Part shown: positions 1-14,724 of the stretch, piece by piece
Layout: each line of letters begins with the position of its first letter
How positions within the stretch are numbered: the first letter of the stretch is position 1
DNA from: Blastomussa wellsi
Lineage: Eukaryota; Cnidaria; Anthozoa; Scleractinia; Plerogyridae
Assembly (NCBI GenBank): GCA_947652115.1
Contig: OX393565.1
Span: 16,836,467-16,900,466, forward strand
Length of the DNA stretch: 64,000 nucleotides
Reading direction: 5' to 3'
Made by a program: the position numbers and the translations under genes
The notes under the pieces: model-generated
What the model saw: only the letters and a program-made list of their open reading frames with translations
Told to the model about the DNA's origin: nothing
Database searches by the model: none

Positions 1-1379
1 TTCATTTTAGTTCCGGTATAATGACCGGGAAGAAAGTTACTTCCTTCAGCTTCAATAACGTTATTTTCCGCTTAAAGCTAGATAAATTAGCTGAAATTTC
101 GGCCTTTCAGTTTCCCCGGAAACTCGAAGTATATTGATAAGATGAAATGATCAATTATGACACGAAGGTGGAATAAAGAGACAATTCTAAGTCCTAAGTT
201 CTATGACCTCCCAGACACCAGTCAGGCGCTCTAACAAACCGAGCTAAGGCGAACGTTTGGTGGCTAGGCCATTTACTTGTAAATGAAACGTGTCCTTTAT
301 ACTGCTAGGATCAAAAAAGACACTGTGATTTTTGGTGACGTTACAAGGGCTTTATTGACTGCTCCCCCAAATATCGATAAAAGTCGACATAGGCACTAAG
401 AGGTTCTTTCATTGACAAATGAAAATAGATCAAGGCTGTCACAGAACTGTCCTTCACAGACTGGTCAACAACCTCATTCCCAGGGTCCTCTCAGGATCTT
501 CCCTGGAAACGAGTTTGACTGGTCAACTGTATCCAGTAACAATCATACACTAATAAGGCAATACATTTTTCTACACTAACAGTACTAACTTTGCATATTA
601 AAATCACATCATTCAGAAAAAAAATATATATATATCGTTTAATACTGCTTTCAATTACGTTATTACAATGCTCTATATCTTTAATTTTGTATATTTATAT
701 TATATTTGCCTTTCTTTTCTGGAAGATTTGTTGATTTACCGTACTTATATAAGTGATGTTATGCTATTTTTGTGTGAGTACACTTCATCTTTCTATAAAA
801 CAAAGGAGAGATGCGTAAGCGTAACAAAGTTCCTTTGACAATGGAGCAAACTTAAAAAAGCTTATTACTACTGAAATATCCTTTCTGAAATCATGAATCA
901 AACGCCACATACGTGACCAGTAAAATTCATACAACACGTTCGTTCGGATATTAACTAAGACATTTATAAACGAACGAACGATCTACATTGAATATGTCTT
1001 ATTTGAAATAATGTTGACGGATGTTGATGATGTAAATTGCTTCCAAAAATGTTGACTTGCAGTTAATTAAGTGTTGTAGTCAATATGGATAACTTTGTCC
1101 TTCGTGATAACTAAATAACTTTGCCTAAAAAATAATTGAATGAAATGATTAACTGGATAAAAGGTAAATTCTTGAGACATTTCCAAAGGTGTCTAATACT
1201 TTTTGTCCAGTTAATATTTTTTTTCGTGAATTAATTTTCAATTGAGATGGTGTGTGTGTACAATTATATAATTTGCGATCGTTCAGCTATCTTTTGTTCT
1301 TGGTATTTTTTAACGAAATAGTTGTAAAAAAGCATCAAATCTGTATATTATAAAATGCTGTTTCCCAGGCAATAGTCGC
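1..1379. other. Region downstream of WDR81, no gene seen
   Basis: This AT-rich stretch contains the 3' untranslated region of WDR81 at its right end and otherwise no open frame or repeat that I recognise. I could not settle the polyadenylation site; AATAAA on the minus strand occurs near 352, which would make a 1-kb untranslated region. Confidence 0.4.
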
Positions 1380-2409
1380 TTAGGAACAAAGCACGATATT
1401 GCCTGTGTCGCTACCAATCAGCAGCAGTCTATTGAGGGGCAGGTAACCAAGACACGTGATACCACCACGGAACACGTCACTGTTCAACTTGTAGCTGAAA
1501 TAAGGATCCTGTGCAAAAAAAGAAGTTGTTAGGCAAAGTAAGAAGCTTAAGCCTTGTATAATACTGACATAAAACACAACGGGCATTTGAGAACAGGAGG
1601 GACATGTAGAAGGCGAGTGTTTTGTACATTTCTCGAGTGTTCTCAAATGTCAGGAGTGTTTTATGACAGTATAATACCTGGCTTAGGCTTCTTTGTTTGC
1701 TTCTCCGTTTGTCATCAACACGTGCAGTGGAAACGAACAGTGGTTTCGTCCGCGCCATTGACGGAATAAACAAACAACTCCAACACAGTAGAAATGGCAG
1801 AATTTCTGGCAAATGTTGTGAGTGATGTGTATTTCAGATGAGCCTTCAACCTATTTGTTAGCCGACCGGTTATTTTGTCAACGGTTAAAACCGAAATTTA
1901 TTCTTCGCAGAAATTAAATATGGATGCTAAATTGTACAGTGGTTTCGCGAGGATTAAACTAAGATCAACTTGGCACTATCAGTCTTGTACTCTATTCCGG
2001 ATATCAGCCCAATAACTGTAGTGAGTTTTCATAATGACAAACATAACTCTGAGGGCATATTTGACTCATATTTGGAAGCAAACGGTAAGAGCCAAGCGAC
2101 GTCAAGTTTCTTATCCCTCAACCACGTGACGGTTTTGTTTTCACCTTCGTAAATTACACGCGTTTAATCTTTGGTTTAATCTTTTTAATCTTTAATCCGT
2201 GGGGTAATTTACGGCGGTAAATGCCTTACCGTGCCGTGTGTAACCGCACCTGATATCACATGGAATTACGGCGTACTGGGGACCCCCTCACAACAACCTC
2301 ACCTCTGAAAAATCGTCCTGTAAGTTGTGCACACCAATTCTACCGCTGAGGCTGGCAGAGATAACCTGGTCACGCCACACCAGTAGGGAGGGGAGAGGAT
2401 CGCTTGGAC
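1380..2409 (-). CDS. WDR81: WDR81 exons 16-17, last WD40 strands and stop
   Basis: Exon 16 (2303-2409) follows TTATTTGGCAG and reads PSDPLPSLLVWRDQVISASL then SGRIGVHNLQDDFSE, ending CAGAG|GTGAGG. Exon 17 (1380-1508) follows a TTTTTTTGCACAG acceptor and reads DPYFSYKLNSDVFRGGITCL, ending LLLIGSDTGNIVLCS and TAA. Finishing inside a WD strand of the type LLxGSDxGxI is what other WDR81 proteins do, so this is the true C-terminus. A fold-back MITE lies only some 30 bases upstream of the exon 17 acceptor. Confidence 0.85.
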
Positions 2410-5400
2410 CTGCCAAATAAAGAGCAACAAAAAAAAAAAAGCTCACTAGTCTTGGTGGAAAACGCTTAAAATACATTTTACTCAGATGTCCATTTTCATG
2501 CAAATCCACTTGGCTTCGTTTTCAAACTGACACTTGCAAACTACAGTTTCTGCAATTTAGAGGAAGGGTTTGCTTTAAAAATTCCATGATTTTTCCAGGA
2601 CCCATCCATGACCATTCATAGCATACCATTCCCTAAATTTGGCCATTTTCGCGGAAATGTTCAAACGCTTTCCTTGATTATGACTACTTTTTCCCTATTT
2701 TCTTCGCAGAACCAAAAACGTCCTAACTTATTTTCAACGATTCCTATCACTTTCCATTACCACACTTCAATCCTTGAAAATGGAGTTTTAAAATTCCACG
2801 ACCTTCCAGGTGTTCCGTAACCCGTAAGAACCCAGGGAAGTTCCTGGCAGAACAAAAGAAGTTGAAAGTAAAAAAAATACGTTTTAAAATATCTTTCTGG
2901 AAAACATGCCATCCAAAAACGGGGTTTATCTCGGCGTAAAAATCTGTGACTTTTTTCTTTCTTTTTGAGCTATTGTTTTTTTTTGTTCAATGACGTTTTG
3001 AGTTCTTTGCTGTTTTGTTCGTTCTTTGTTTGATGCCACTGGCGCGTTTCACAGGTTTTTACACCGACGGTGAGCCCAAAAAAAAAGGTTCGACATAACC
3101 TGGTCATCATTGCGGATGAATGGCTTTTCAGCAAGTTATCAACTGGCAATACCTTTGAGTGTCTTTAGGCGTAAGCCGTCATCTTTCCACAACGACAAGC
3201 CAGAGTCTACAGATGACGTCACAAACGACGTGCTAGAAAAGGCTTTAACCTACAAAGGTAATTATGGTGTTAGAGGTGTAATTAACTCCTGGTTCAGATC
3301 ATACCTAACTGATCGAAAGCAATATACGGAAGTTAATAATGTTGTGTCTGAGGCTGAGACGACCTTGTGCGGGGTGCCACAAGACTCAGTCCTCGGGCCA
3401 CTCTTGTTCCTTCTGTTCATTAATGATATTTACAAATCCTCGTCGTTATTTGCCTTCTATCTATTTGCTGACGATACCAGTATAATACTTGCAAATAACA
3501 ACTTAAAGGAACTCGAGTCTCTTGTTAATCGCGAGCTTGGCAACGTCAACGAATGGCTTAACGCCAACAAACTGTCTCTGAACATAAAAAAATCAAACTT
3601 TGTAATCTTTTGTCCCCGGCAAAAGAATATGTCTTTCATACCAAGGATTAGAATTTTTGACCCCCTGACTAATACCTACGCAAACCTTGAAATGAAAGAC
3701 TATGCAAAATATCTTGGCTTAATGATTGATTCAAATCTTTCATGGAAATATCACATAGAATCTATCTGCCACAAAATCAGCAAGTCAATAGGAATTATAG
3801 CCAAGATTCGACATCACGTCCCGCGTCGTGTTTTACTTTCAATTTACAACTCACTAATCGTCCCTTACTTAACTTATGGTGTTTGTGCTTGGGAAAATTG
3901 TGCCTTGACATTTCAAAGAAAGATCTTAAATTTACAAAAACGGGCCTTACGTCTTATTTATTTCAGTAAGTCTAAGGAACACACCGTACCGTTCTTTCTC
4001 AAATCGAATTGCCTTCCCCTACCTAGCCTATTTTTCAGAGATTGTAGCTATTTATTGTATGATATCAACAGACAGACAGCACCAGTTAGTATACTCAATC
4101 AGTTCGTTAAAACAAGTCAGATTCATAACTACAGAACAAGATCTGTCTCTAGCGAGTCGTTTTACGTTAAGTTTTCTAGAACCGATAAAATGTACGCCTT
4201 TTTCTCGAGAATCGGCGCCCAAATTTGGAACTCTATTCCTTATTCGATTAAACTACTTAAACGTTCGTCCTTTCGTAAAAATATAAAGGAATTGTTACTA
4301 AATTTCTTGCGGTCTGAAGATGATTATGTCGAGGTCTCCCGTCTTATTAAGTTATTTAATACTTTAGGTTAGCCTCTTTTCGTCATCTTAATATGTTTGT
4401 TTTTGTTTTATGTTAGTCTATTCTATGTATTGTATAGTAGTGTTTTCTCTGTTATTTAGTCCATCTATAGATAAACCTTGTATTTGTAAAATGTCTTTAG
4501 ATCTCCCCGCCTCGATTAGTTTGTAAGCTATTTGCGGGGGGAAACTAATGTAATTACTCATATTTCTCACCAATAAAATTTTGTTGTTGTTGTTGTTGTA
4601 GGTAAGAGCTGGTTAACAAATATACACATACACGTTCTGTGCTTAAACGAGCTACGTCAAAATATTTAGAGTCGTTTTTTGTGACCAACCTCAAGAATTA
4701 TATTCTGTTAGAGTGAGACGGATTACAAATGACGAATTTTAAAATTTATGGTTAATTCTTAAAATGTAGAAACCATGGCGTAGCTTCTTTAACTATGAGC
4801 AGCCGAGGAATTAGAGACCTTTTCCTATATGACATTGTTTCTAAAATTAGCAGCCGTTTATCATTCCTGTAGAAAATGTGCATGATGAAAAAATAAATAG
4901 ATAAAAATGGAGAAAGTAGTTTTCAAACTCTAATAAACACCAAGCATATAATTGTTTTCAACACTTCAATTTTCACAGCGAAGTAAGGAGGTTTTAAAGA
5001 AAGTCATAATTCAGCTAACACATGGGAAAATATACGTCGTGTAATGTAAAATGTTTATTTAATGTGTTCATAGGGAAGTAGGGAGGCTTTTAGTTTAAAG
5101 AAAGTCATAATTCAGTTAGCAGATACGAAAAAAATGTCGTGGAATGTAAAACGTCCATTTAATGTGTTAAACACCTCGTCACCAACGAAAAGTATAAATA
5201 AAGATAAACAACATAGAGATACCGCTAAACAGCTCCTCTCCTATACAGGAAATATCTCACCTTGAGAGGGAAGTGAAGCTAACTACAAAGTGACGAGTGC
5301 AGACAAAATTGAGGTAAAAAGAGAAGAAATGAACTGGACTGTTGTGCTTGTTATACCTGGAATATGTCCCCTGTATGAGCCCTCCTCTGGCTACGAAGCA

Positions 5401-8400
5401 GTCCACCCCGGATATCCAGCACGGAAGCGAGGCCAGTCGAGAAACCAAAAGCGATCCACCTCCCATCAGGACTGCAACAAACGTCACGCACTGTACCTGA
5501 CAGGTCACGCAGAAGAAAAATGCCTTTTAAAATGCTCACACGTGCAAAACTATCATCTTTCTGCCGGGCTTCCACAGTCAGGAATGAATCAGATTATTTT
5601 AAAAGTAAGATATTTAAAAAAAATGAAGGTGTAATGATATAGGCTCGTCTGCACCGTTATATGGTAGTCACGTAATACCTCCCCTGAACAACCGTTTAGA
5701 TCGTCACGCAATCTCTTTAGTCAGGAATAAAAGTAAGATCCCAAATAATGGCTGCATTGTAGACTAATATGGAGCACGTTTAAACCTTTTTACAATTTTG
5801 ATCTTGTTTCATGTTGACCAGATAAGATGAGATATTAAAGAAAAGTGCTTTTGCCAGTCAGACCTCTCTGGTAATAAAAAAACGTTAGAATTAAACTGCT
5901 CTATGTTATAGCGAAATAATTGAAGACCCACGTTTATTACTTTTGCTAGGAAGTTTTCATAGAAAAGGAACGAATACTGGATAGCATACCTGGTACACTA
6001 CTTGTGGTAACTTTCCACTCTGCAACAAAATTGTGCTGACGAACATCAAGAAACCTACACAAAGCGGCATAAGATGGTCACCTTGGTTTAAAAATACACT
6101 GGCAACAATTAAGGGAATAAAGTCTACACAACATTCTGACATCTCCTTAAATCCGTTGAAAGACGAACAGTCAGTTTTGGTTTGAATCTTTTTTTAATCA
6201 AATAACTGGAGTCACATGAAAGTGAAAAAATAATTTCAATTCTTACATGCTTTGTAGGTAATGGTTTTTAAATACTAAAAATGAATAAACACTCGCCGAG
6301 TTCTGTGTATGGCAAGGGGCAGCATGGAAGAGAAATAAAGAAAGCATATGGTTGACTTGTTGTGTGCTTCTTCCGAACTAATTTCACTTCTCCAGCTAGT
6401 TAAACCTCCTCTAACTTTTGTAATAAGAGGACATGGCAAGTTCTCTCTCTCTAATTAAATTATAACTTGATTCCCTTCATAATGTTAAAGGTTGTTTTGT
6501 TGTAGAAAAAACACAGATGGAACGGCCAATTTCCTTCCATCTGTTATTTTTCTTCAGCAATTACCTTGCAGTTCCTTCAGCCGTGGCCGCCACTACACAC
6601 TGACTTGGTGCTGGAAGTGTTGTCATGGCAGCTATAAGATTGTTCCTGGGCTGGTCGAATACCCCGAGACAGCGACCAGAGACTGGGTCCCACAACTAAA
6701 AGAAGAATGGATCTTGTACTTACTGATGGGTTACTATGGAACAAACTACTTTGGGGCTGATAAATATGTACGGGAGCATTGAGAGTGATGTCAGATCATT
6801 AGGAAAATTGGTATTGTAACGGAACTGCAAGACAAGGAACAACAGGCCATTTCCGAGTTCTCTTTTGCCTCAGTGTCAAATCGAGTCTAAGTGCGAAATA
6901 ATTCATATGAAAATGTGTTTTACCTACATGTTAATTTTCATGGAAAACAAACTCATCTTCACATGAATGGTTTTGCACCTAGACTCGTTTTGAAACAGAG
7001 GTAAAGGGGAACTCGGAAATGACCTAATATCCTTCCGTTCACGTTTGTACTTCTTTCGACATGGAGGAATATTTGACGACTGAAAAGGGTTACTACTTTA
7101 ATTTATCTATCGATTTACAAACTTGAATAGGAATTGACGACAAAACACGATAACGTACATGGAGGCTGCCATCACATGATACGGCGTGCCGCACGGACTC
7201 CACCATACCCACGTGGAACACGGGCCGCGTGTGCCGGTAGTATGTCCACGAGCTTGCTGATTGGGCGGTACCATCACCATGGTTGCTAAGCGACCACAGT
7301 TTGACAGTTTTGTCCTTACTGGCTGATAAAAAGCAGTGCTCACTGTCCTGAACATACACTGAGCGGACTGGTCCACTGTGACCTGCGCAATGTGAATATA
7401 TCATAATTATACACCAACAGAGGGGAGGGTGCTAGTGTGGCAAAGATACAGTGTTAATCAGAAAACACTCACCTACCCCTCCCCTAGCCCATGATTCTCA
7501 GTGACGTGCGACTTTAGTGAACAAACATGCGTTAGGGGTGGGGTGGGTGAGGATTTTCCTAGGAACGATGATTGATCCAAAGTGTCATCGCTATTGGATT
7601 AAAATTAGTAAACCTGAGTCATTGCCTGTTTATATGAAGGAAAATTGTCTCTGGCAGGAAGGCTGTCCTTCTCCCCCAAGCCAACTTTACCGAGCGTTTT
7701 TATAAGAATAGTTGTCCGAGACAAAAATTTCCCCTACCGAATTCGCCCATTCTCTGTAAAACCAGACATGGCGGGCAAGATAACATAGCCAAAGTGTTTA
7801 CACTCCAAACCAAACGTTGGTTCCCCCGCCCCCAAACCCCCTCTCAAGGTCGAGTAGCCCTACATACACCTTCAAAGCGAGTGACCCTCCACCCAGAGTC
7901 ACCCTGCTCTAGAGTTGACATTGCAATTTCTCATGGAAACGGGTGCGCAGCTATTCGTAAAGGAATATATCAATAGCTCGCTCGCTTGAGGTGACTTGTC
8001 ATGGTGGACAACAATCCCACCAGTGACAACAGTTCTCCATATAAACAGCCAGAAAGTGGCTTTGTTTTACAGGACTAAGGCTCCCAAGCGTTGGTCTTTT
8101 CTGGACACTAGTGGTAGGTGTATGAGACTGAGGGGGAGGGAGGTAGTAGTGTGTATATTTGCATATAGTGGTTCTTATGAACTTCGGATAAACAATGGAA
8201 AAGAAAAACAAGAAAATTACCTTTAGCAGTAACGCTATCGACTGGATAAAACAGTTTCCAGCGGATAGTGTAGTTTGATTTGTCAACACTTATCCACTGG
8301 ATAGTGACCTACCCGGTGGATGGAGTTCTCTACCCTTTCAACAACTAAGCCCCGAGCTTTATAACTCGGTTGTATTAAAGCGCATTTGTGTTGGGAGAGC

Positions 8401-11400
8401 AGTGGCCACTAGTTCGAGTCTCGAATAACATTTGGATTACCCCATTCCGTCTGTCCCAGTTTCTTGTTATTCACAGTTGGCGGGGTCTTCTAAATTTTAC
8501 GACTGGCTGTTTTGTGTGCAGAAAACTCACCGGTAAAGGTCTGCAGTTTGACTTGCTGAAGACTAAACTTGTTTCCTACCTTACCCTTCACACCTGAATT
8601 AAACAAAACAAAACAACATTAGCATACATTAATGGCACAAAGAAATCCTTAAACGTTCTATTCTAGCTGTCCACCTACCTCTTTCATTTGACAGCGATTT
8701 TTACGCTTTGTATTAGTACGCTTCGTGATTGGTTGGAAAAGAAAAAAAAACTCGCGCCAATTTATCAACCAATCAGACGTAAACCCAAAACCAACCGTGG
8801 CTAACTCTCGCGCGATTTCCCGCACTTTGTGTTGGTTGCATGTAATTTGCAACTGGTTTTGATTGGTTCACTTGATTGCCTTCGTCCTTTGTAATTAGCC
8901 GAATCACTTAGGTTTTTGTTCTATGACAGTCAACTGAGAATCGCTCTAGTTACACAGCAAGCAGTATCTGTCGTTGACCTCGAAAGCTTACTGCATGAAT
9001 TTTTAAAGTCGCTGGTCCTAATCTGTCGCAATCCTCTTCAATCTTGCCCATCCTGCTTTGTTCCTCCTGTTTTGTTTTATCAATGCATAATTCGAGTTCT
9101 TCTGAACTCGCCTGTGCGATCGATCAGTAGAAACAGTTACAAGCGCGCTAGATTTCTTTAATTAGAACTTAAATAAGAAATTTTACATACTGAGTTGGTT
9201 TTCCCAGTGAGTAAGCCAGCTACCACGGAGATATTGGTCAGAGGACGAGGAGGTAGGCCTGTCAAAAGATGAAGACAAATAATTTGAGAATGAGCATCAA
9301 AGGGGAATTAAGATTTCGACAATTTGACAAGCGAAGCGAAAAGCTGCAGCGCTGTCTTAAAATACTAGCCTCAATTATATTTGCCAAAACGGAAAGGAAG
9401 TTCTTTCACGGTTTAAATCCACGCTAAATAAGGACAGCAAACTTGACACCTGAGATGGTCTAACAACATTGTGGTGTCCCAGTGTGTCCAAGCAGGTCAT
9501 CAGCACAAACCAGTTGTCGCTTCAATAATTTAACCACCGAGCGAAGACGCGTGAGTCAAAGACTGAGTGAAGAAGCGAGAGTGAAAGACTTAATTGTAGT
9601 GATCCAAGTATCATAAATCGAGGATACTTTGTCAGTCACTTGTACGTAATTGCTGTTGTTTCTTTCTTTTTTTGGGGGGGGGGGGGCATAGCGAGAGAAA
9701 TAGGTAGCTTTACGTCCCCAAACTGAATTTAAAGCAAAAGCCTAATGGCATTCTATCACAAATCTGCGAATCTGATTGATTATGGGAAAGTTATCAAATC
9801 GACCACATTTTTCCATGGTCTATGGTAATGCTATTATAGACCAAAGAAATGGCGTCATAAATGTTCAAAACTCCGATGGAACCACTGCAAAGTATTGGAC
9901 ATTTCATGGGTCATTTCTATGGTCTACAAGAGTGCAGTTCATGTAAAATATGGTCTATTTGCTTTATAAAGTAACACCGAAGTTTTACACCCTACAAATT
10001 AGATGGAAAATCAATGCGAAATCGTGCGCCCTTTCACTTGAATCCGACGAATGTGGGACAATTTTCGTCCCAAATGTTCCAATAGCGAAACACGAGGAAG
10101 TCTAAAAATATAATGCAAATTATTGGACCCACGGCGAGAGTCGGACAACATTAGCACGTTCTACAAAGATCTAATGCAAGCAAAGCTTTTGTTTCAAGTG
10201 TCTCAGGGACGTTGGCTTTCACAAAATCGTTCGCCATACCGGTTTGTTTGTCCGAGTCTTGTCTGAGTTCTGTGTCAGGAAACTCTCGACAATTTCTCTA
10301 GTTTTCCGAAATTTGTCTTGCGATGCGTCACAGGTTACGTGATTTTCAAGATTTAAATTCTCACTGATCATAGCTTTAGACCAATCAATGTCACAAAGTA
10401 TTTCTTATCTCAGTGTAACTTACAGGTTCGAAGGTACGTCCTTGGCCTTGGACAGTTTCTTGCCAATAAACCACATGGGTGGTTTAGGCTTTTTCTTGAT
10501 CTTTCTTCCTTCCTTGCCGCCTTTCCTGTCCTGCGTTCGTTCTTCAGCCGTGTTATCAACACCATGAGAGCCACCCACAGCAGCAGAATCAACTTCAGAT
10601 ACTCCAACACCAATCGAGTGGTTACCATTCTCCTCTCCATCCGCCTCGTCCTCCGAAGTCCTGGTATCTTCACAAGTGGGGTGAGACAGCTGGACATCAT
10701 GACTGCAGCACAAGTTCCAGATGAGGTCGTGGTTATGCAGTGAGCTCTCCATGTATTTGCTTCCCATGATGCCGCAGAGGGGGACAAAAGCGTGGTGCGC
10801 TATCGCTGCAGAAAATGTCTGACACAGCTCTTCATACACTGGTGTGTTGTAGAGGTCTTCTTGCACCTCATTCGCACCGTCGTTGACTTCAGAGCCTAAA
10901 ACAGGAGAAAATAACGAACACAAGTTAAGAAATGAATAACTTCATTTTGTTAGTTCATCTGTTTATCTTTGCTAAAATGAGATTTCAATATTTTCACCGT
11001 CTTTCAAAATTTATAATGACTGGAGATGCACTTTTGCAGCATAACGTAGACGTAATTAATTTTGGCTAAAGCAAATTCCTTTTCTCTTCAACTTTCTTTC
11101 CTACTTGCTTGTAGAAGACCGTAGTAGAATGTCGGTATGTTAATTTTTTAACTCATTTTTTTTAAACTCATTGTAAATTTTATTCTATTGTAATTATTAG
11201 ATAGATTTTTAGTTAGATGCTTAAGCTCTGAAAAGCCCCTCTGGGGAGAGTTTAATAAACTATTGTATTGTATTGTATTGTTCAGTCAAAAAGTCACTCT
11301 GTATACACGCACCTGAGGTGTCCCTCTCATCCTTCCCGTCTGAAACTCCTTGGAATTCCACAGCATTATCAGCACCTGTTTCGCGTTCCATCTCATTCAT

Positions 11401-14400
11401 TTTGATCGCCCTCATGCGCTCCAGCTCAAAACACGAGAAAAACTGCTGAAGGGGAGCCGTCATGTTTTCGCGTGCCAGCTCTCTCTCCAGTTTCAAACAA
11501 ACAACTGTCAGCACATCGATGTAGCTCCGACAGATTGCCTGACGCGCTGTAACACCGCCTGGAAAATTCAGGGTGTAAGATGACAAGATTCGGATGATAG
11601 GTTGAAAGACACCGGTCATTAGTTCAGACTCAATGTAGCTGGAGAGAGTGTCGCGAGATAAATATGGAATACAGTACTTGAGAAGGGAGAGTACTCCGGC
11701 CAGGGCAGCTTCACCTCTTAGCGTCACTTTGGTTTGCACTCCTCTTATCTAACAAGATAAAAAATAATCGCTCGCTATAACTGTTACAGTGCTGTGCCCT
11801 CCCTGTTCTCACTAGACAAAGGTTTATTTTATTACGTTTTGACATCTTTTTGATAGCTTTCCGATGATTTCTATTTCAAGTGGCTAAAAAAATGCAAGAA
11901 GTGAGGTAGGCGGATTTGACCGCGGGCGTGAAACTTGGTATCTCTGCCTCTCAGACTTCTTGCACTTAAAATGAAACCATCAAAATGTTGTCAAAAAGAA
12001 GTGAAGAACCAAAAACCTCGACGAGTGGAAATGTACGGCGCGCAGCTTATGCAATGTAAGGATAAAAAGCAATCACGTAAGCCAGTGCGCGAAATAAACA
12101 TGCATTTGCCTCCGTTTTGTTAGTTTGTTGGTTTTGGTGATCAAACCAGATGTTTATTATGTGCCAAGCTACCCGAATAACGAGCAACGACCATCAAGAG
12201 AAACGGCAAAAGCAACACTTAAGAGACATTTAACGAACTGAATCTGCGGGAGTAAAGCGCTTTCTTTCTGTCTAAAACGAGATAACACTGTTAGTTTAGG
12301 ATGTCATATGTTTTAGCTGTTTTCAGACAATGGATAAAGAATCATTTACCAAGATTTAAAACTAACGTGCAGGGTCATTGTACTGCTCATTAAACCTTCT
12401 GTTTCCAAACGTTCTTCCAAAATTTGCGTTTAACTTAGTCAATGACGTCGCTAGACACTAATTTCAGTCAGCGATCATTTACTATGTATGAGGCCACTCA
12501 CCGTTTTATTGATGTAAGGCAGGTATTGATTCAACATGAATGCTTCTCCATACAGCGTACAGAAATTACTCAAACAAAATAACAACCACTTAGCATTCCT
12601 GTCGTTCACCATTTTTGTATCGTCGTCGTCGTCTTCATTTGACCCCACATATCCCACATAACAGTGCGGTAACATGGTCAACAGCTTACTGGCAATGTAC
12701 TTTGATGTGAGGACCGGCCCCAGACGAGGGGCCAGCCACACGATGCTCTCTGCTGCGATACCTGAGATAGTCCCAGGGGTCAGCTCATCGTTCTGTTTTT
12801 GGGCCCTGTTTTCCTGCTGCACAGTTTTAGCTTTGGTGCCATTGTAGAATGTTTTTATTTCATAAGCTGCTGGCTCATTCTTTGTAGCCTCTTCGTCTTC
12901 TGGCTCTAACATCGCATTACCCTGAGAGCCATCTTCACCAGAAGACTCCCCTTCGTCTTCTTCAGAAACCAAATTTTCCTCGACCGGCAAACGGATCGCT
13001 TCAAGGTTATCTTCTCCATTGTCCTCTGTTTTCTCCTCATTAAACCCATCTGGATTTCTGTCGCCAGTGTCGTCCTCGTTAATTTCTTCTATTTCTCCAA
13101 CTCCTGTGCTAGTCGTTTTTGTTTCACGTATCACATTTCTTGTCACAATGTTGTTCACTTCAATTTTGTTTCTTATTCTGCTCGACGCTACTACCTCTTG
13201 TAATTCTACGTCTCCCTTCCTTACATCACTTCGCAGCAAGTCCATTTCTGGGGAATTGTCCCCGTTGGCTTCAAACTCTTCAGACATTTGTGCCCTCTGA
13301 ATTTCATCAGATGCGGGGTCAATCCCAGTCTGAAGCTCTTTGTCTTCAACGTCAACGTTGTCAATATCGTTTGCATTACCGCTGTCTGTACCAACAGCTG
13401 TTGAAGTAGACTTGTCTTTTACATCAACGGCTCCAAGAAACGCACCTCTTTGGTGAGTAAGAACATCACGGCGGATGTTACCAATAATGCCAGAAACCTT
13501 GCCAGATCGAATTCCATGATCCACTGCATCTGTGACAGGATCGTCGTCATCTGAAATATGTCCCTGAAACAACTGCCCCTCGCCTTCCTCATCTATAATG
13601 TCTCTCGGCAAGAGAACCACTTGTTCAACAATCTCGTCATCTCGAACTTGACCAAGATTTTGACAGCCCGCTACGAACTCTGCCTGTGACCCAAGATCTT
13701 CAATACCCATGGAATAACTGCCAATTTGAACGTCTTGATCTTCGGGCGCTTCTTTAAGGAAGCTACCGGGCAGTTCCATATCGTCTATGTCCTCTGGAAC
13801 ATCTTTAGCAGTGTACTCCATTTCTGGAATAGGTATTCCTGAGGTAATGCCCTCTCCACTGTGGATAGACAGCCTGTCTCCTTTCTCAGCCTTGGACTCC
13901 ATTTTGGAGCTGAATGCAACGGCGTCTACAACAAAGCTGATGAAATGTCTCAGAAACCCATCCAATCCAAAACGAACTATAATCTGAGAAAGACAGGTTT
14001 GCCTCGTGATAACCGCGTAAATATCAAGGGCGTGTGAGTCAAACAGGCTCAGCAGGCATTTTAGGAATGTCTTTACTGTGTTCTTTGGTCCCAGCGCTTG
14101 GGCTAGCATGTCAAACAGCTGTGTACAAGCGTGGAGCCGCGTTTCTAGACAGGTGAATAGGGGCTCCAAGTGATACAGAAGCAGCTTGATACCTTCGTCA
14201 TCCACAATGGAAAGCAAATCAGGAAGAAACGACGCAGCTATGTCGACTTGATCCACAGTGTATCCAACTTCATTTCTTAGAAATATCAAAGTTTCCTCCG
14301 GTTTGGATTTGAGAATGTTCCCCTCGACTTTTCTACCGGAGTGATAGAATGCTGCCAGGAACTCATGCAGCGCGCCAAAATACGAAGGAAAAGGAAACAA

Positions 14401-14679
14401 GCCAAGGTGAGGCTGCAGCAGCAGATCAGCTGTCAGAGGAGGAAGCCATGCATCATGGGAAACAGTGTCACTTCCGGTGGACGAGTATACGCCTTTGAAA
14501 AGTGCCTGGACGGCAGCTCTAGCATACCTAATGTAGACAAAACAAGGGCAATCTATGACAGGAAATAAAATAAAAACGATTTGTGTCGCGTCGGCAAGTT
14601 GTGAACCACCAACTAAGTTACTTGAAGACAGTTGAAGTAACCCAACGCCGGCTGGAAAACTAAGATTTCAAGTGAATAG

Positions 14680-14724
<45 letters not shown>

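Noticed and set aside
1477..1812. 111-residue minus-strand open frame
   Set aside because: It crosses the exon 17 acceptor and the fold-back MITE in another frame; no motif.
8386..8435. B-box-like AGTTCGAGTCTCG
   Set aside because: No A box or acceptor stem; not a tRNA gene.
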